From Mesorhizobium waimense (lineage in GTDB: Bacteria > Pseudomonadota > Alphaproteobacteria > Rhizobiales > Rhizobiaceae): DNA of 64,000 bases. Position 1 is the first letter of the stretch, and each line of letters starts with the position of its first letter. The position numbers were made by a program, and so were the translations under genes. The stretch is taken from contig NZ_QZWZ01000011.1 of NCBI RefSeq assembly GCF_003601975.1, positions 124,001 through 188,000 of the forward strand, in the 5' to 3' direction. Under the pieces are notes generated by a model, which was not told where the DNA came from, did not search any database, and was given only the letters and a program-made list of their open reading frames with translations. Shown here piece after piece: positions 1 to 9,034 of this stretch.

Positions 1-521
1 TCGGCAACACCAGGCAGGTCGAGACGCATGTTTTGGACGGCACGGCGGATTTCGGCCTGGTCGAGGGGCGCACCGAATCCGACATCCTGCGACGCGCCAA
101 GGTCGACATCGACAGGCTGATGCTGGTCGTCGCCATCTCGCATCCGGAGATTGTCGAAATCGCGCCGGGCCGTCCCGACATCAGGGGGCTGCGCTGGATC
201 ATCCGCGAGGGCGGTTCCGGCACGCTCGAGGTGCTCGAGGATCTGGCGCGCCGCGAGGGGATTTCACTCGCCGAGCTGCAGATATTCCTGGTGCTGCCGA
301 GCAACGAGGCGATCCGCCAGGCCGTCGAGGCCGGCGCCGGCGCCACCATCATTTCCGAACTCGTCGTCGCCGGCGCGATTGCCGAAGGCAGCCTGCGCTC
401 GGTGCCGATCGACCTGCCGAAGCGTGACTTCGCCATCATCACCCACCGCGACCGGCAGGCCAGCCTCGCCCAGATGGCATTGAAGGCGCATCTGAGCGCG
501 AAGCCCATGGCGTCAGCGTAA
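1..521 (+). CDS. LysR-family transcriptional regulator, C-terminal part (partial)
   Basis: The frame is open from base 3 at the left edge and ends with TAA at 519-521, so only the effector-binding part is present. The peptide starts GNTRQVETHVLDG and continues DFGLVEG, which matches the start of the LysR substrate-binding domain (PBP2 fold). The DNA-binding HTH lies outside the window. A TTG at 33 could be mistaken for a start, but the homologous sequence continues upstream of it. The target genes and effector cannot be told from this fragment. The Hsp70-like gene converges on it with a 5-bp gap. Confidence 0.85.
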   Translation, partial: GNTRQVETHVLDGTADFGLVEGRTESDILRRAKVDIDRLMLVVAISHPEIVEIAPGRPDIRGLRWIIREGGSGTLEVLEDLARREGISLAELQIFLVLPSNEAIRQAVEAGAGATIISELVVAGAIAEGSLRSVPIDLPKRDFAIITHRDRQASLAQMALKAHLSAKPMASA

Positions 522-526
522 CAGGA

Positions 527-1783
527 TCAACCGAACTTCCGCTGGGCGTCCAACGCCAGCCCAAGCCCGACGGAGCCGAACATGTCGCCTTCGATGACGG
601 AGGCCTGCGGCACCAGTTCCAGGATCTGCCGCCTCGCCAGCGGGATTGCCGTCGATCCGCCAGTCAGGAACACGGCGGTGATGTCGGTAGCCTTTACACC
701 GGCGTCGCTGATGGTCTGGCCGACCGTCGCGGTCACCCGCTCGATGTCGCCAGCGATCGTCGCTTCAAGGCCTGCCCGCGTGATCTCGGCGGCGAAGCGC
801 GCGCCGGGAAGCGGGACCTGCACGCCGGCTGAAGGCTGGTCCGTCAGCGCGATCTTGGCCTTTTCGACCAGACCTGCCAGCGCATGTCCGTAGCGATGCT
901 CCACGATATGGATGAAGCGGTCGACCAGGTCGGCGCGCTCCGCCTCGAAGCGGATCTGTCTGAGATGCGTCATCGCCCTGGCGGTGTAGACGAGGTTGAT
1001 GCGCTGCCATGTCGCCAGGTCGATGAAATAGCTGGCCGGCAAATTGCGTTTGCCGTCCTTGGTCGGCGTCAGATAGCCGAGCTGCGGCATCACATGGGCG
1101 ATGCTCAGCAGCCGGTCGAAATCGGTGCCGCCGATATGAATGCCCCGGTTTGCCAGGATGTCGTCCTTGCGGTCGGTCGAGCGGGCGCGCTCGGGCGAGA
1201 CTCGCACGATCGAAAAGTCCGACGTGCCGCCGCCCATGTCGACGATCAGCGCCAGTTCCTCGCGCGTGACCTTCTGTTCGTAGTCGAGAGCAGCGGCGAT
1301 CGGCTCGAACTGGAAGGCAATATGCTTGAAGCCCTGGATGCGCGCTGCGTTTTCAAGCTCACCTTGCGCCTTCGCGTCGGCTTCCGCGTCGTCGTCGACG
1401 AACTGCACCGGACGCCCAAGCACCACGCTTTCAACGGGCGCCTGGGCATCTTCCTCCAGCCGCTTCTTCAGATGGCCGACGAATAGCCCGACGATCTCCA
1501 TGAAGCCGATCGAGCGCGCCTTGATGCGCGTCTTCTCATGCACCAGCGAACTGCCGAGCACGCTCTTCAGCGAACGCATCAGGCGGCCTTCGATGCTGTC
1601 GGTATAGTCGGCGATGGCCCGGCGCCCGAAATAGGTGTGGTTGTCGTCGAAGTTGAAGAACACAGCACTTGGCAGCGTCACCTGACCGTCCTCCAGCGCA
1701 ACCAGCTGCGGCTGCCCGTCGCGAATCACGCCGACGGTGGAATTGGACGTGCCGAAGTCGATACCGCCGAATGCTGGTCGCAT
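527..1783 (-). CDS. Hsp70 family protein (YegD-like)
   Basis: A 418-residue protein of the actin/Hsp70 ATPase superfamily. The phosphate-1 motif is at residues 6-20 (GGIDFGTSNSTVGVI), the phosphate-2 motif near 181-192 (VDMGGGTSDFSI), and an adenosine-type motif near 380 (FLTGGSTAIP). It is much shorter than DnaK and has no recognisable substrate-binding lid, which fits the YegD/HscC-like group of uncertain client. I chose the ATG at 1783 over an upstream in-frame ATG at 1840: AGGAAA lies just before 1783, and the homologous core starts a few residues later. No co-chaperone gene is adjacent. Confidence 0.85.
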   Translation of the reverse strand: MRPAFGGIDFGTSNSTVGVIRDGQPQLVALEDGQVTLPSAVFFNFDDNHTYFGRRAIADYTDSIEGRLMRSLKSVLGSSLVHEKTRIKARSIGFMEIVGLFVGHLKKRLEEDAQAPVESVVLGRPVQFVDDDAEADAKAQGELENAARIQGFKHIAFQFEPIAAALDYEQKVTREELALIVDMGGGTSDFSIVRVSPERARSTDRKDDILANRGIHIGGTDFDRLLSIAHVMPQLGYLTPTKDGKRNLPASYFIDLATWQRINLVYTARAMTHLRQIRFEAERADLVDRFIHIVEHRYGHALAGLVEKAKIALTDQPSAGVQVPLPGARFAAEITRAGLEATIAGDIERVTATVGQTISDAGVKATDITAVFLTGGSTAIPLARRQILELVPQASVIEGDMFGSVGLGLALDAQRKFG

Positions 1784-1954
1784 CGCAGTTTCCTGTCGTT
1801 TTTCTGGGGCAGCGGGGTGGCGCCTTGTCAGCTGCGCCAATGTCCGGGTGACCGGACCTTCTGCCGAACCGGATTGTGATGTGCGCTTGCTGCGCCGGGA
1901 GGCGGCGGTCTAGCGCATGAGGTCGCAAAGGGGAACAGGCTTTCGCGAGGAAAT

Positions 1955-2746
1955 CTAGTCTTTGCGGAAGATCAGCCTTCCAAGCCAGCCGGTCAGCATG
2001 GCGAGTGACACGGCGAAGACGCCGTAGAGGAAGGAATAGTCGTGCGCGACGCGGAAGATCGACTGTTCGAAACCGGATTTGCGGATTTCGAGCTGGGCCG
2101 AGCTTTCCTTGATGAACATGCCGCTCTTGAACAGGAAGGCGCGGGCCTTGTGGGTGCCGACCGGGACATTGGGCGCCAGCCTGACGGTGGCGCGAAACAG
2201 GTTCTGCGACAGAAACTGCACGCCGCCGACATTCTCGCTGTAGAGGCCGGTCGCCGTCTTGCGGTCCCTCAGCGCTGCCGTGAACTCTTCGATCGTCGCC
2301 GGGCTGTCGGTCACGTCGGCTGGCTTCATATAGAGATTGGAGGCGCCGAGCGACAGCTGCTTGTAGCTGTTGGGATCGGTGACGTCCTGCAGCGGGCGCG
2401 TGGTTGCCACCGAATAGGACACCGGCACGTTCTCGAACGTCTCCGATTCCAGATTGATCCAGACGCCGAGCAACCTGTCCTTGCGCCGCACGACCACCGG
2501 CCGTGGCGGGCCTTCGAGCACTACGATCACGTCGTAACGTCCCTGGCGCGCGACGAGCGGATCGGCATTTTCCAGCGAACCGAAGATGGTGAGGTCGGCG
2601 CCTGAAAACCCCGCGGTGATCGAAACGGCGTCGGTCGACAGCCCGATCTGGATGCTTTCGGGCGGCGGCGTCTGCGCCACCGCCGGCAATGCGGCTGCGG
2701 CGAGCGACAGGAAAGCAGCGGCTGCGAACGCTTTCAGGCCCGCCAT
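1955..2746 (-). CDS. TIGR02186-type membrane-anchored periplasmic protein
   Basis: A 263-residue protein with an N-terminal signal peptide (residues 1-24, hydrophobic stretch ending AVAQ), a beta-rich periplasmic part and a C-terminal membrane segment (about residues 238-257). It resembles the TIGR02186 family, which is regularly found beside TauE/SafE exporters in Alphaproteobacteria; its role is unknown. Its ATG overlaps the stop of the upstream exporter gene by one base (TGATG), which suggests translational coupling. An accessory role in sulfur-anion export is inferred from that linkage only. Confidence 0.8.
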   Translation of the reverse strand: MAGLKAFAAAAFLSLAAAALPAVAQTPPPESIQIGLSTDAVSITAGFSGADLTIFGSLENADPLVARQGRYDVIVVLEGPPRPVVVRRKDRLLGVWINLESETFENVPVSYSVATTRPLQDVTDPNSYKQLSLGASNLYMKPADVTDSPATIEEFTAALRDRKTATGLYSENVGGVQFLSQNLFRATVRLAPNVPVGTHKARAFLFKSGMFIKESSAQLEIRKSGFEQSIFRVAHDYSFLYGVFAVSLAMLTGWLGRLIFRKD

Positions 2747-3669
2747 CAGTTCAGGCCCGCGGCGGACAGCGAATAAAGATTGGGCGGCGTGACGAACAGA
2801 TCGATGGCAAGCCGGATGGCGACCGCCAGCACCAGCATTGCCAGCAGCGCCCGCAACTGCTCGCCGCGCAGCTTCTGGCCGGCCTTGGCGCCATATTGCG
2901 CGCCGGCGACGCCGCCCGCCATCAGCAGGAAGGCGAGCATGACATCGACCGTCTGGTTGGTGGTGGCGTGGACCAGCGTGGTGTAGGCCGAGGTGAAGAT
3001 GATCTGGAACAGCGAGGTGCCGATGACGACATTGGTAGGCACCTTCAGCAGATAGATCAGCGCCGGCACCATGATGAAGCCGCCGCCGACGCCCATGATC
3101 GACGACAGGAAGCCGATGCCGGCGCCGAGCCCGAGCACCGGGATGACGCTGACGAACAGTTTCGAGGCGCGAAAGCGCATCTTCAGCGGCAGCCTGTGGA
3201 TCCAGTTATGCTGGCCGGATTTCTTCAGCACTGGAGCGGCGCCGCTGCGGGTGGCGCGCAGCGCGTTGACGCTCTCGATCAGCATGAGACCGCCGACGGT
3301 GCCGAGCAGCACGACATAGAGCAGCGAGATGAACAGGTCGAGCTGCCCCAGCCGACGCAAAAGCGCAAAGACAAAGATGCCGCCGGTCGAGCCGACAATG
3401 CCGCCGGCAAGCAGCACCCCGCCGAGTTTGAAGTCGAGCGTGCCGCGCTTCATGTGCGACAGCGCTCCGGAAAAGGAGGAGGCGATGACCTGGTTGGCGC
3501 CGGTGGCGACCGCGATCGCCGGCGGAATGTTGTAGAAGATCAGCAGCGGCGTAATGAGAAAGCCGCCGCCCACCCCGAACATGCCCGACAGAAAGCCAAC
3601 CGCCGCCCCCATGGCCAGCAGTACGAAGACGTTGACGGAAATTTCCGCGATCGGGAGATAGATGCCCAC
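2746..3669 (-). CDS. Sulfite exporter TauE/SafE family membrane protein
   Basis: A 307-residue polytopic membrane protein with two homologous halves. Each contains the glycine-rich family signature (MFGVGGGFLITPLLI near residue 30 and IMGVGGGFIMVPALI near 190). Members of TauE/SafE (PF01925) export sulfite, sulfoacetate or related anions; the substrate here cannot be read from the sequence. It is the first gene of a two-gene unit with the TIGR02186-type gene. The next gene upstream on the same strand (podJ-like) ends 194 bp away. Confidence 0.88.
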   Translation of the reverse strand: MGIYLPIAEISVNVFVLLAMGAAVGFLSGMFGVGGGFLITPLLIFYNIPPAIAVATGANQVIASSFSGALSHMKRGTLDFKLGGVLLAGGIVGSTGGIFVFALLRRLGQLDLFISLLYVVLLGTVGGLMLIESVNALRATRSGAAPVLKKSGQHNWIHRLPLKMRFRASKLFVSVIPVLGLGAGIGFLSSIMGVGGGFIMVPALIYLLKVPTNVVIGTSLFQIIFTSAYTTLVHATTNQTVDVMLAFLLMAGGVAGAQYGAKAGQKLRGEQLRALLAMLVLAVAIRLAIDLFVTPPNLYSLSAAGLN

Positions 3670-3863
3670 CCGTCAGTCTCGATCAGTTTGCCTGTCGGCG
3701 ATTGCAGCCGTTCGCGGGCAGTGTCGCACCGAAAAGCCAATTTTGTCTTGCGCCGGCGGCGCGGCCGGGTCAAACCCATGCCGCGCCGCCGAAACAAAAA
3801 ACATCTCAATCAGTTAACAGGCAAATGTGTGGCAAGGGCGTCGCGGAAGCGACGCATATGCCG

Positions 3864-6800
3864 TTATTTGCGCGCCAGCAGCGCCTTGACCAGATCCGCG
3901 TCGATTTCGCCGGTCGCCTTCATCTTGTTGTCGGTCTGGAAGGCCATGATCGCATCTTTGGTCTTCTGGCCCATCACACCGTCGGCGCCACCGGCCTCGT
4001 AGCCGTTCTTGTTGAGGATGAGCTGGATGTTCTTGACCGCCTTCTCCATGTCGATGCTGGCGGTCGTCTGTGGCGTGCCGTCCTGCCAGGATTCGGGGAC
4101 GTCGGCCGAATTGGCCGCCTGGTCGAGCGGCTTTGCCTTCCACAGTTCGGTAGCGGCGCGCGCCCGCTCCAACTGCTCGGGCCGCAGCGCATTGGCGATC
4201 TCGTCGCGCTTGGCGGCAGCGTCCTTGTCGCCGGTCTTGGCGACGAGCGCGAACCATTTGTAGGATTCCTCGAGGTTCTGCTTCATGCCGACGCCCTTGG
4301 CGGCGAGGATGGCCAGATTGAACTGGCTGTCCTTGACGCCGAGGTCGGCCGCCGCCTGGAACCAGTGCGCCGCCGATTCATTGTCGGTCACGCCGTCCGC
4401 CGCCATGGCGAACAGCACGGCCAGATTGTGCATGGCGCTGGCATTGCCCTGCGCTGCAGCCATCTGGTACCAGGTCTTCGCCTTCTTGATGTCGCGCGCG
4501 ACGCCGATACCCTTCTCGTAAAAATTGCCGATGCGGTATTCCGCCGGCGCGAAACCGAGTTCGGCCGATTTTTCGTACCATTTGGCGGCTGCCGCCATGT
4601 CCTCCTTGACGCCGCGCGACTCGGCAAAGCGCGAGCCGACTTCGAACAGCGCCTTGGCATCGCCGCCGGCGGCCGCATCGCGCAGCGCCTGCGGGCCGGC
4701 ATCGGCCGGAATGTCGATCTTGGCCGCGGCTGCAGCCGTGGCGGTATTGGCGGGAGGAACGGCACCCGTGGTGTCCTGGGCCGGGATCGGTGCGACCGGC
4801 GTGGCAGCCATTGGCTGATTGTCCGCATCCGTCGGTTCCGCGGCCGCAGGCGCCGATGCCGCAGCGGTTGGCTCCGCCTGATCGGAAGGCGCCGCAGAGG
4901 TCATGGGGGCGGGCGCCGGCTCGGAAACGGCATCCATGGGCATATCGTCGGCTGATGGCGGGGCGGAGGCGGGTTGCGCCAGCACGTCGTCCTTGACTGC
5001 CGGCTCGGAAGGCTCCGCTTGTCTGACGACACGGGCCGGCGCGTCCTGCGCCATGGCCTCTGCCTTCGGCTCGCTTGTGGCATTGACCGATGCGGTTTCC
5101 ACCGGCTGCGGGGCGGTGATCGGCGCAATTTCGTTGCTGGCCACCGGGGCAGGATCGGAGAAGAAGGCCTTGCCCAGCTGCAGGCCGGCCAGCGCCAGCA
5201 TGATCGCGGCGGCCGCCATCAGGATCGGCTTGCGCCGCGCCTTGAGCAGGTCGCCGATCCTGAGCGCCTTGACCGGTCCGCTCATCGTCGACTGGCGCTT
5301 CAAAGCGTCGGCTTCGGCGGCGGCGGCTTGCGCGGCGCGCCTGGCAGCGGCGATGAAGTCCGACTTTGCCGCGTCGCCCTCGCTGCGCTTGACCGGCTGG
5401 CCGCGCTCGTCGCGCACGCGCTTCATGATGGCATTGAGGTCGGGTGCACCGGAGCCTGGCTCAAGTGGCCGGTTGGCAAGCTTCGGGTCGAGCGGCTCGT
5501 CGAGATCGACGCTCGGCACGTCGACATCGGGCGCCGAACCGGCAAGCGGCGGCATGTCCGCGTCTTTCTTGCCCCTGAAGGCGCGGGCCAGTCCGCCGAA
5601 CATCGATTTCTTGCGGCCAGTCGTGTCGTTCTTTTCGGTGATCGTGTTAGAGCCGAGCGCCGCCATGGCGGCGGCGGCTGCGGCTTCGGCCGGCGAGCGC
5701 GGGGCCGGTTCGCCACTCACGACCGGTTCGCCACGCATGACCGGTTCGTTGCGCAAGATGGCGGCGGCGCGGCCATCGAGGTCGGCCATGTCTCCGGTCA
5801 GCGGCAGCGGTTGATCGATGTCCATCGACGGTGCGTCCTGCACCGCGATCTTGGAGCCGCGTCCGACCCGCTTGCTTGTTGGCTGCGGGTCCACGAGTTC
5901 GCTGACGGCCTCCATCGGTTCGCTGGTCTCCAGCGAGCCAAGACGATCGACGATCTTGAGCAGGGTGTCGTGGATGGCCTCGAAGGTGCGTGAATTGCGC
6001 TCGTCCGAACGGCGTGTCAGGGATTCGAGTGTCTTCAGGTCCTGGGCGAGGCCGCTGACGGCCGCCGTGTTGGCACTCGTATCGGCCATCGAGCGCACCG
6101 CGCTTTCGGCCGCCTCGCGCGCGGCGCTGAGGATCGAATCGCGGGTTCCGGCCAGCGACTTCTCAATCTCGTTGAGGCGCGGGCTGATGTCCTCGAATTC
6201 CGGCAGCGGCGTGCCGGGCTTGGTCAGGTGCGCCGAAAGGCCGGAAACCTGCGCCTCCAGGCTGCGGATCAGTGCCGGGTCGATGCCGGCGACCTGCGCG
6301 GCGGACGATTCCAGCCGGCTTGAAATGTCTTCGAGCCGGCTCTCCAGGCCACGGATCGCCGCTTCGTTGGCGGGATCGGGAACGCGTGTCTCCAGGCGCT
6401 TGGCCAAAGCGGTGAAGCGGGCATCGATGGCGTCCATAATGCCGGCGCTGTCGGCTTGCGGCATGCGCTGGTCCAGCCTGTCGGCAACTTCCTCCAGCCG
6501 CCGCTCGAGATCGCGAAACAGCATGTTGCCCTGTTCGATCGCGTCGCCCTGGCGGCGTTCCATGATCCCTGACAGCGCGTCGAAGCGCTGTTCCAGGCCC
6601 TGGAAGATATAGTCGGCGTCCGGCATGGCCGGCGCGCGGTCTATTCTGTCGGCGATGAGCGCGATCTGCTTGCCGAGCCGCTCCATCGCCTGTTCCGGCA
6701 GGTTGGCGCGGCCGGCCAGTTCGTCGACACGGCTCGACAGCATGTTGAGGCGGTCGATGACTTCGCCGCTTGGCTGCGCCTGCGTGACCTCTTCGATCTG

Positions 6801-7832
6801 CTGCGCCAGCGAGGCGATCCGCCTCTCGATGCGCTCGAAGGGCTCGGCATCGAAGGCGTTGGCCTGCGCGGCGACGGTCGAGGCGACGATGGCGCGCGAA
6901 ATCTCGTCCAGCCGCTCGTCGATCATGCCGAACGTGTCGCTGCTGCGATTGCTCTGCTGGCTGACGAAATGGTCGACGGCGCCGGCAAGCGTGCGGACCT
7001 TTTCCTCAAGCGACCGCAGCGACAGCGATTCCGGTAGATTGTTGACCGCACTGCTGATCTGCTCGAGCCGCTCGGTCAACGCCGAAAGGCCGGCTCCATC
7101 GGAGCGCTTGCGCTGATCGGCGTCGACGCGGTCCTCGAAAGCGCTCCAGCGACGGTCGAAATCGTCCCAGCGGCGGTCGACCGCCTGCACGCTCTCCTCG
7201 CGCGCCAGCGTGTCGAGTGCCGCCTTGACCTGCTCCACCTCGAGCCGCAGCATGTTGACGCTTCTGTCGTCGCTCTTTTCGGCCAGCGTCTGGATGGCGC
7301 CCGAAAGCCGCTCGAATTCGACGCCGAGTTCGGCGCTGCTCTTGCCCGCCTGGCCGCCCGATTGCCCGCTTGCCTGGAAGGCCCGCTCGATGTCCTGGCG
7401 CAGCGCGTCGAATTCGCGCTTCAGCCCGGCGGTCATCTGGTGGCGCAGTTCCTCGCGCAAGCCGCGCAATTCGCCGGCGATCTTGCCGACCACGGCGACG
7501 CTGTCCTCCTGGCCGCGCACGCGGTCGATGTCGCGCGCTATCGCCTGGTAGTTCTGGTCGAAGGCGGGTGCTGCCGGCGCCGGGCTCTTTGGCCGCGGCG
7601 CGGGCTGTGGGTCCTCGTACCAGCGCTGCTGGTTATAGGGCTGGGCGCTGGCGTAGCGCGGTTCGGCTGTGGGTCGGCGCGGTTCGAAACGTTCGGCCGC
7701 CGTATCCTCGCGCGTCCGCTCCAGCCGCTGTTCCAGCGTTTCGAGCGAGCGGTTCAGCTGCTCGAGCGTGGTGGTCGGCTTGCGCTGCCTGCCGGCATTG
7801 AGTGTATCGAGATAGGACCGCTTGCTGTTCAT
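3864..7832 (-). CDS. podJ: PodJ-like polar localization protein (coiled coil, TM, Sel1 repeats, peptidoglycan-binding domain)
   Basis: A 1322-residue protein. Residues 20-700 are a long heptad-rich coiled coil. About 720-860 is a low-complexity linker. A single membrane segment lies near 867-889 (ILMAAAAIMLALAGLQLG), followed by a Pro/Ala-rich periplasmic stretch. Three to four Sel1-type TPR repeats occupy about 1059-1210, and a C-terminal peptidoglycan-binding domain about 1257-1320. This cytoplasmic coiled coil / TM / Sel1 / PG-binding order is that of PodJ, the polar organising protein of Caulobacter and Agrobacterium. I chose the ATG at 7832 because homology begins there (MNSKRSYLDTL); the frame stays open to 8018 without family similarity. 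It probably acts at the new pole, anchoring division and polarity factors. Confidence 0.8.
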   Translation of the reverse strand: MNSKRSYLDTLNAGRQRKPTTTLEQLNRSLETLEQRLERTREDTAAERFEPRRPTAEPRYASAQPYNQQRWYEDPQPAPRPKSPAPAAPAFDQNYQAIARDIDRVRGQEDSVAVVGKIAGELRGLREELRHQMTAGLKREFDALRQDIERAFQASGQSGGQAGKSSAELGVEFERLSGAIQTLAEKSDDRSVNMLRLEVEQVKAALDTLAREESVQAVDRRWDDFDRRWSAFEDRVDADQRKRSDGAGLSALTERLEQISSAVNNLPESLSLRSLEEKVRTLAGAVDHFVSQQSNRSSDTFGMIDERLDEISRAIVASTVAAQANAFDAEPFERIERRIASLAQQIEEVTQAQPSGEVIDRLNMLSSRVDELAGRANLPEQAMERLGKQIALIADRIDRAPAMPDADYIFQGLEQRFDALSGIMERRQGDAIEQGNMLFRDLERRLEEVADRLDQRMPQADSAGIMDAIDARFTALAKRLETRVPDPANEAAIRGLESRLEDISSRLESSAAQVAGIDPALIRSLEAQVSGLSAHLTKPGTPLPEFEDISPRLNEIEKSLAGTRDSILSAAREAAESAVRSMADTSANTAAVSGLAQDLKTLESLTRRSDERNSRTFEAIHDTLLKIVDRLGSLETSEPMEAVSELVDPQPTSKRVGRGSKIAVQDAPSMDIDQPLPLTGDMADLDGRAAAILRNEPVMRGEPVVSGEPAPRSPAEAAAAAAMAALGSNTITEKNDTTGRKKSMFGGLARAFRGKKDADMPPLAGSAPDVDVPSVDLDEPLDPKLANRPLEPGSGAPDLNAIMKRVRDERGQPVKRSEGDAAKSDFIAAARRAAQAAAAEADALKRQSTMSGPVKALRIGDLLKARRKPILMAAAAIMLALAGLQLGKAFFSDPAPVASNEIAPITAPQPVETASVNATSEPKAEAMAQDAPARVVRQAEPSEPAVKDDVLAQPASAPPSADDMPMDAVSEPAPAPMTSAAPSDQAEPTAAASAPAAAEPTDADNQPMAATPVAPIPAQDTTGAVPPANTATAAAAAKIDIPADAGPQALRDAAAGGDAKALFEVGSRFAESRGVKEDMAAAAKWYEKSAELGFAPAEYRIGNFYEKGIGVARDIKKAKTWYQMAAAQGNASAMHNLAVLFAMAADGVTDNESAAHWFQAAADLGVKDSQFNLAILAAKGVGMKQNLEESYKWFALVAKTGDKDAAAKRDEIANALRPEQLERARAATELWKAKPLDQAANSADVPESWQDGTPQTTASIDMEKAVKNIQLILNKNGYEAGGADGVMGQKTKDAIMAFQTDNKMKATGEIDADLVKALLARK

Positions 7833-8291
7833 CGATGCGCCCGTGTTCAGAATGGCCGGCTCGTGACCGGATTCCCCAAAGTCCTGCCGGCAACGAAGAC
7901 GACCGCGCGGTTCTGCTGCGGTGGAAGACGAGCCTCCCGGGTTTTCACCCGCGCTTCGAAAAACCGTGAAAAATTCGCTACAGGATAAACACGGCTGACC
8001 GACATGCGCACATTTCACCCAACGTGGTAAACAACGCGTTAACCAAGCTTAAGAAGTTGCAACATCCTTGACGGGCTGCCCGTCGGGTGCGGCATAAAGT
8101 TCTGGCCTGAGAACGCCCTTGCGTCATGAGGCGGCTATCGGTATAGCATTGACGTAAACGTAAACGGTGCGCAGATCCCGCCTTTTGCGATTTGTTTTGT
8201 TGAAACCACGACTGGAAGCATGCCCCCGCTTCCACTCAGGCGACGCAAGGTCCCGGACCGCGATGCCACCAGACGGGGAAAGCCAGTGACC
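7833..8291. other. 459-bp divergent intergenic region between podJ and merR genes
   Basis: No convincing gene is seen. The region must hold both divergent promoters. A GANTC (CcrM methylation) site is at 7870-7874, 38 bp from the podJ start. A TTAA-N6-TTAA element (8039-8052, containing TTAACCAAG) resembles a CtrA half-site arrangement but has one base less than the canonical spacing. A LiuR-like site is at 8149-8169. A short GC-rich hairpin (GACGGGCTGCCCGTC) is at about 8071-8085. Confidence 0.5.
8149..8169. promoter_or_regulatory. Imperfect LiuR-type operator upstream of merR gene
   Basis: TTGACGTAAAC followed by GTAAACGGTG lies 123 bp before the MerR-type gene. The half-site TTGACGTWWAC is the same as in the long palindrome upstream of the acyl-CoA dehydrogenase operon at 8925-8956, but the right arm here is degenerate. 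It is a plausible autoregulatory site; this is inferred from resemblance only. Confidence 0.5.
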
Positions 8292-8753
8292 ATGAAACTT
8301 GTTTCGCCCGGCGAAGCCGCGGCCAATACCAATGACATACCGAATGATGCCGGCGAGGATCTTGTCCGCATCGGCGAGATGGCCAAGAAATACGGCGTGA
8401 CGCTGCGCACCTTGCGCTTCTACGAGGACAAGGGCCTTCTCAATCCGCAGCGCGACGGTTCGACCCGTCTCTACACGCGCCGCGACAGGGCCCGGCTGAA
8501 GCTGATCCTGCTCGGCCGCAAGGTCGGGTTCTCGCTGCGCGACGTCAAGCAGATGATGGATCTCTACGATCCGACCGGCTCCAATACCAAGCAGCTGCGG
8601 CTGGCGCTGGACAAGTCAGAAAAGCAGCTTACCCGCCTGCAGAAGCAGCGCGCACTCATCGAGGACGCCATCAACGAGCTCAGCGGCTCGATGGCCGCCG
8701 TGCGCCAGATGCTCGCCGAGCGTTCGGCGCCGCAAGCCAGCGCCGCGAGCTGA
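8292..8753 (+). CDS. MerR-family transcriptional regulator (LiuR-like)
   Basis: A 153-residue regulator. The MerR HTH and wing span residues 20-65 (IGEMAKKYGVTLRTLRFYED, then the LYTRRDRARL region), followed by a dimerising coiled coil. It has none of the cysteine patterns of metal-sensing MerR proteins. MerR-family LiuR proteins control branched-chain amino acid and fatty acid catabolism in proteobacteria, and this gene sits immediately upstream of a beta-oxidation operon. The start at 8292 has GGGGAAAG upstream; an in-frame GTG two codons earlier and an ATG at 8220 region are less likely. It ends in a strong terminator at 8789-8820, so the operon downstream has its own promoter. Confidence 0.85.
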   Translation: MKLVSPGEAAANTNDIPNDAGEDLVRIGEMAKKYGVTLRTLRFYEDKGLLNPQRDGSTRLYTRRDRARLKLILLGRKVGFSLRDVKQMMDLYDPTGSNTKQLRLALDKSEKQLTRLQKQRALIEDAINELSGSMAAVRQMLAERSAPQASAAS

Positions 8754-8788
8754 TCCGCCGGCATTAGGCAAACCGCCTGTTGACCAAT

Positions 8789-8820
8789 AAGAGCCGCGCG
8801 GCCCGTGCCGCGCGGCTCTT
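8789..8820 (+). terminator. Intrinsic terminator after the MerR-family gene
   Basis: A perfect 14-bp stem (AAGAGCCGCGCGGC / GCCGCGCGGCTCTT) with a CCGT loop, followed by a short T run. It lies 36 bp after the stop codon and separates the regulator from the acyl-CoA operon. Confidence 0.85.
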
Positions 8821-8924
8821 TGCGTTGCTCCCACACGAAGAGATGCGTCCGCCGCGCTGGCGTCCTTGACGCCGGGCCGCTACCGTCTGGATGCGTGGTG
8901 CCAGGGAAAATTTGTCGCGACGTC

Positions 8925-8956
8925 AAAAATTGACGTTTACGCAAACGTCAATTTTT
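8925..8956. promoter_or_regulatory. 32-bp palindromic operator upstream of the beta-oxidation operon
   Basis: The left arm AAAAATTGACGTTTAC and right arm GCAAACGTCAATTTTT are reverse complements at 15 of 16 positions. It lies 79 bp before the first acyl-CoA dehydrogenase gene. The core TTGACGTTTAC is like the motif described for LiuR-type MerR regulators of acyl-CoA catabolism, and the gene for such a regulator is directly upstream. Its role as that regulator's operator is inferred. Confidence 0.75.
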
Positions 8957-9034
8957 GTTATCCGGGCTTCAACATTGGTCCGTCTGCCGCGCACGGCACG
9001 ATTTTGGGCCAAGACCGCATGGTGGAGGAAACGC

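Noticed and set aside
2689..4002. 437-codon open frame on the + strand
   Set aside because: It lies opposite the TauE/SafE gene and has a His/Arg/Gln-rich composition typical of antisense frames in GC-rich DNA.
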